From Clostridiaceae bacterium (GTDB lineage: Bacteria > Bacillota > Clostridia > Saccharofermentanales > UBA5734), in assembly GCA_012522285.1 (NCBI GenBank), contig JAAYKS010000323.1, positions 1-5,538 of the forward strand: 5,538 nucleotides of DNA. Reading direction: 5' to 3'. Numbering within the stretch: the stretch's first letter is position 1; each line of letters begins with the position of its first letter. Below are positions 5,533-5,538 of the stretch, in pieces. The notes below the pieces were generated by a model, which was not told where the DNA came from, made no database searches, and saw only the letters and a list, made by a program, of their open reading frames with translations. The translations under genes and the position numbers were made by a program.

Positions 5533-5538
5533 TCAGCA

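Overview
The window reads like a piece of a Gram-positive (Firmicutes/Bacilli-like) chromosome. Ribosome binding sites are strong, the ATG starts are conventional, and one intergenic region has been colonised by mobile elements. I cannot name the organism. Base composition changes sharply: the left gene is very GC-rich (44 G/C of 60 bases at 541-600), while the genes on the right are near 50% (29 of 60 at 2641-2700). This suggests a native esterase gene followed by an acquired accessory segment.

Layout: (1) 3-1052 is the 3' part of a type-B carboxylesterase whose start lies off the left edge, closed by a strong intrinsic terminator at 1074-1108. (2) Directly behind the terminator T-run, 1112-1734 is a group II intron RNA of about 623 nt with no maturase gene. 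Its 5' GUGCG end and a domain VI with a bulged branch-point A are visible, but its domain V looks abnormal. (3) 1735-1949 holds no gene. It contains a small hairpin, four direct repeats in exact 23-bp register (possibly the end of an IS21-type element), a 10-2-10 palindrome and a strong ribosome binding site. (4) 1950-3230 encodes an AAA_14/DUF4143-type ATPase with a possible PD-(D/E)xK-like C-terminus. (5) 3340-5346 encodes a 668-residue protein joining an N-terminal phospholipase-D-like (HKD) nuclease domain to a C-terminal P-loop NTPase domain. (6) 5347-5538 is mostly unassigned, with one possible 38-residue membrane protein on the minus strand.

The two right-hand genes are co-directional and 109 bp apart, match each other in composition, and both pair an ATPase with a nuclease-like signature. 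I infer an accessory two-gene module, possibly for defence or for control of mobile elements. No function is proven, and I do not recognise the pair as a named system. The repeats and palindrome directly upstream are the best candidates for its regulatory region.
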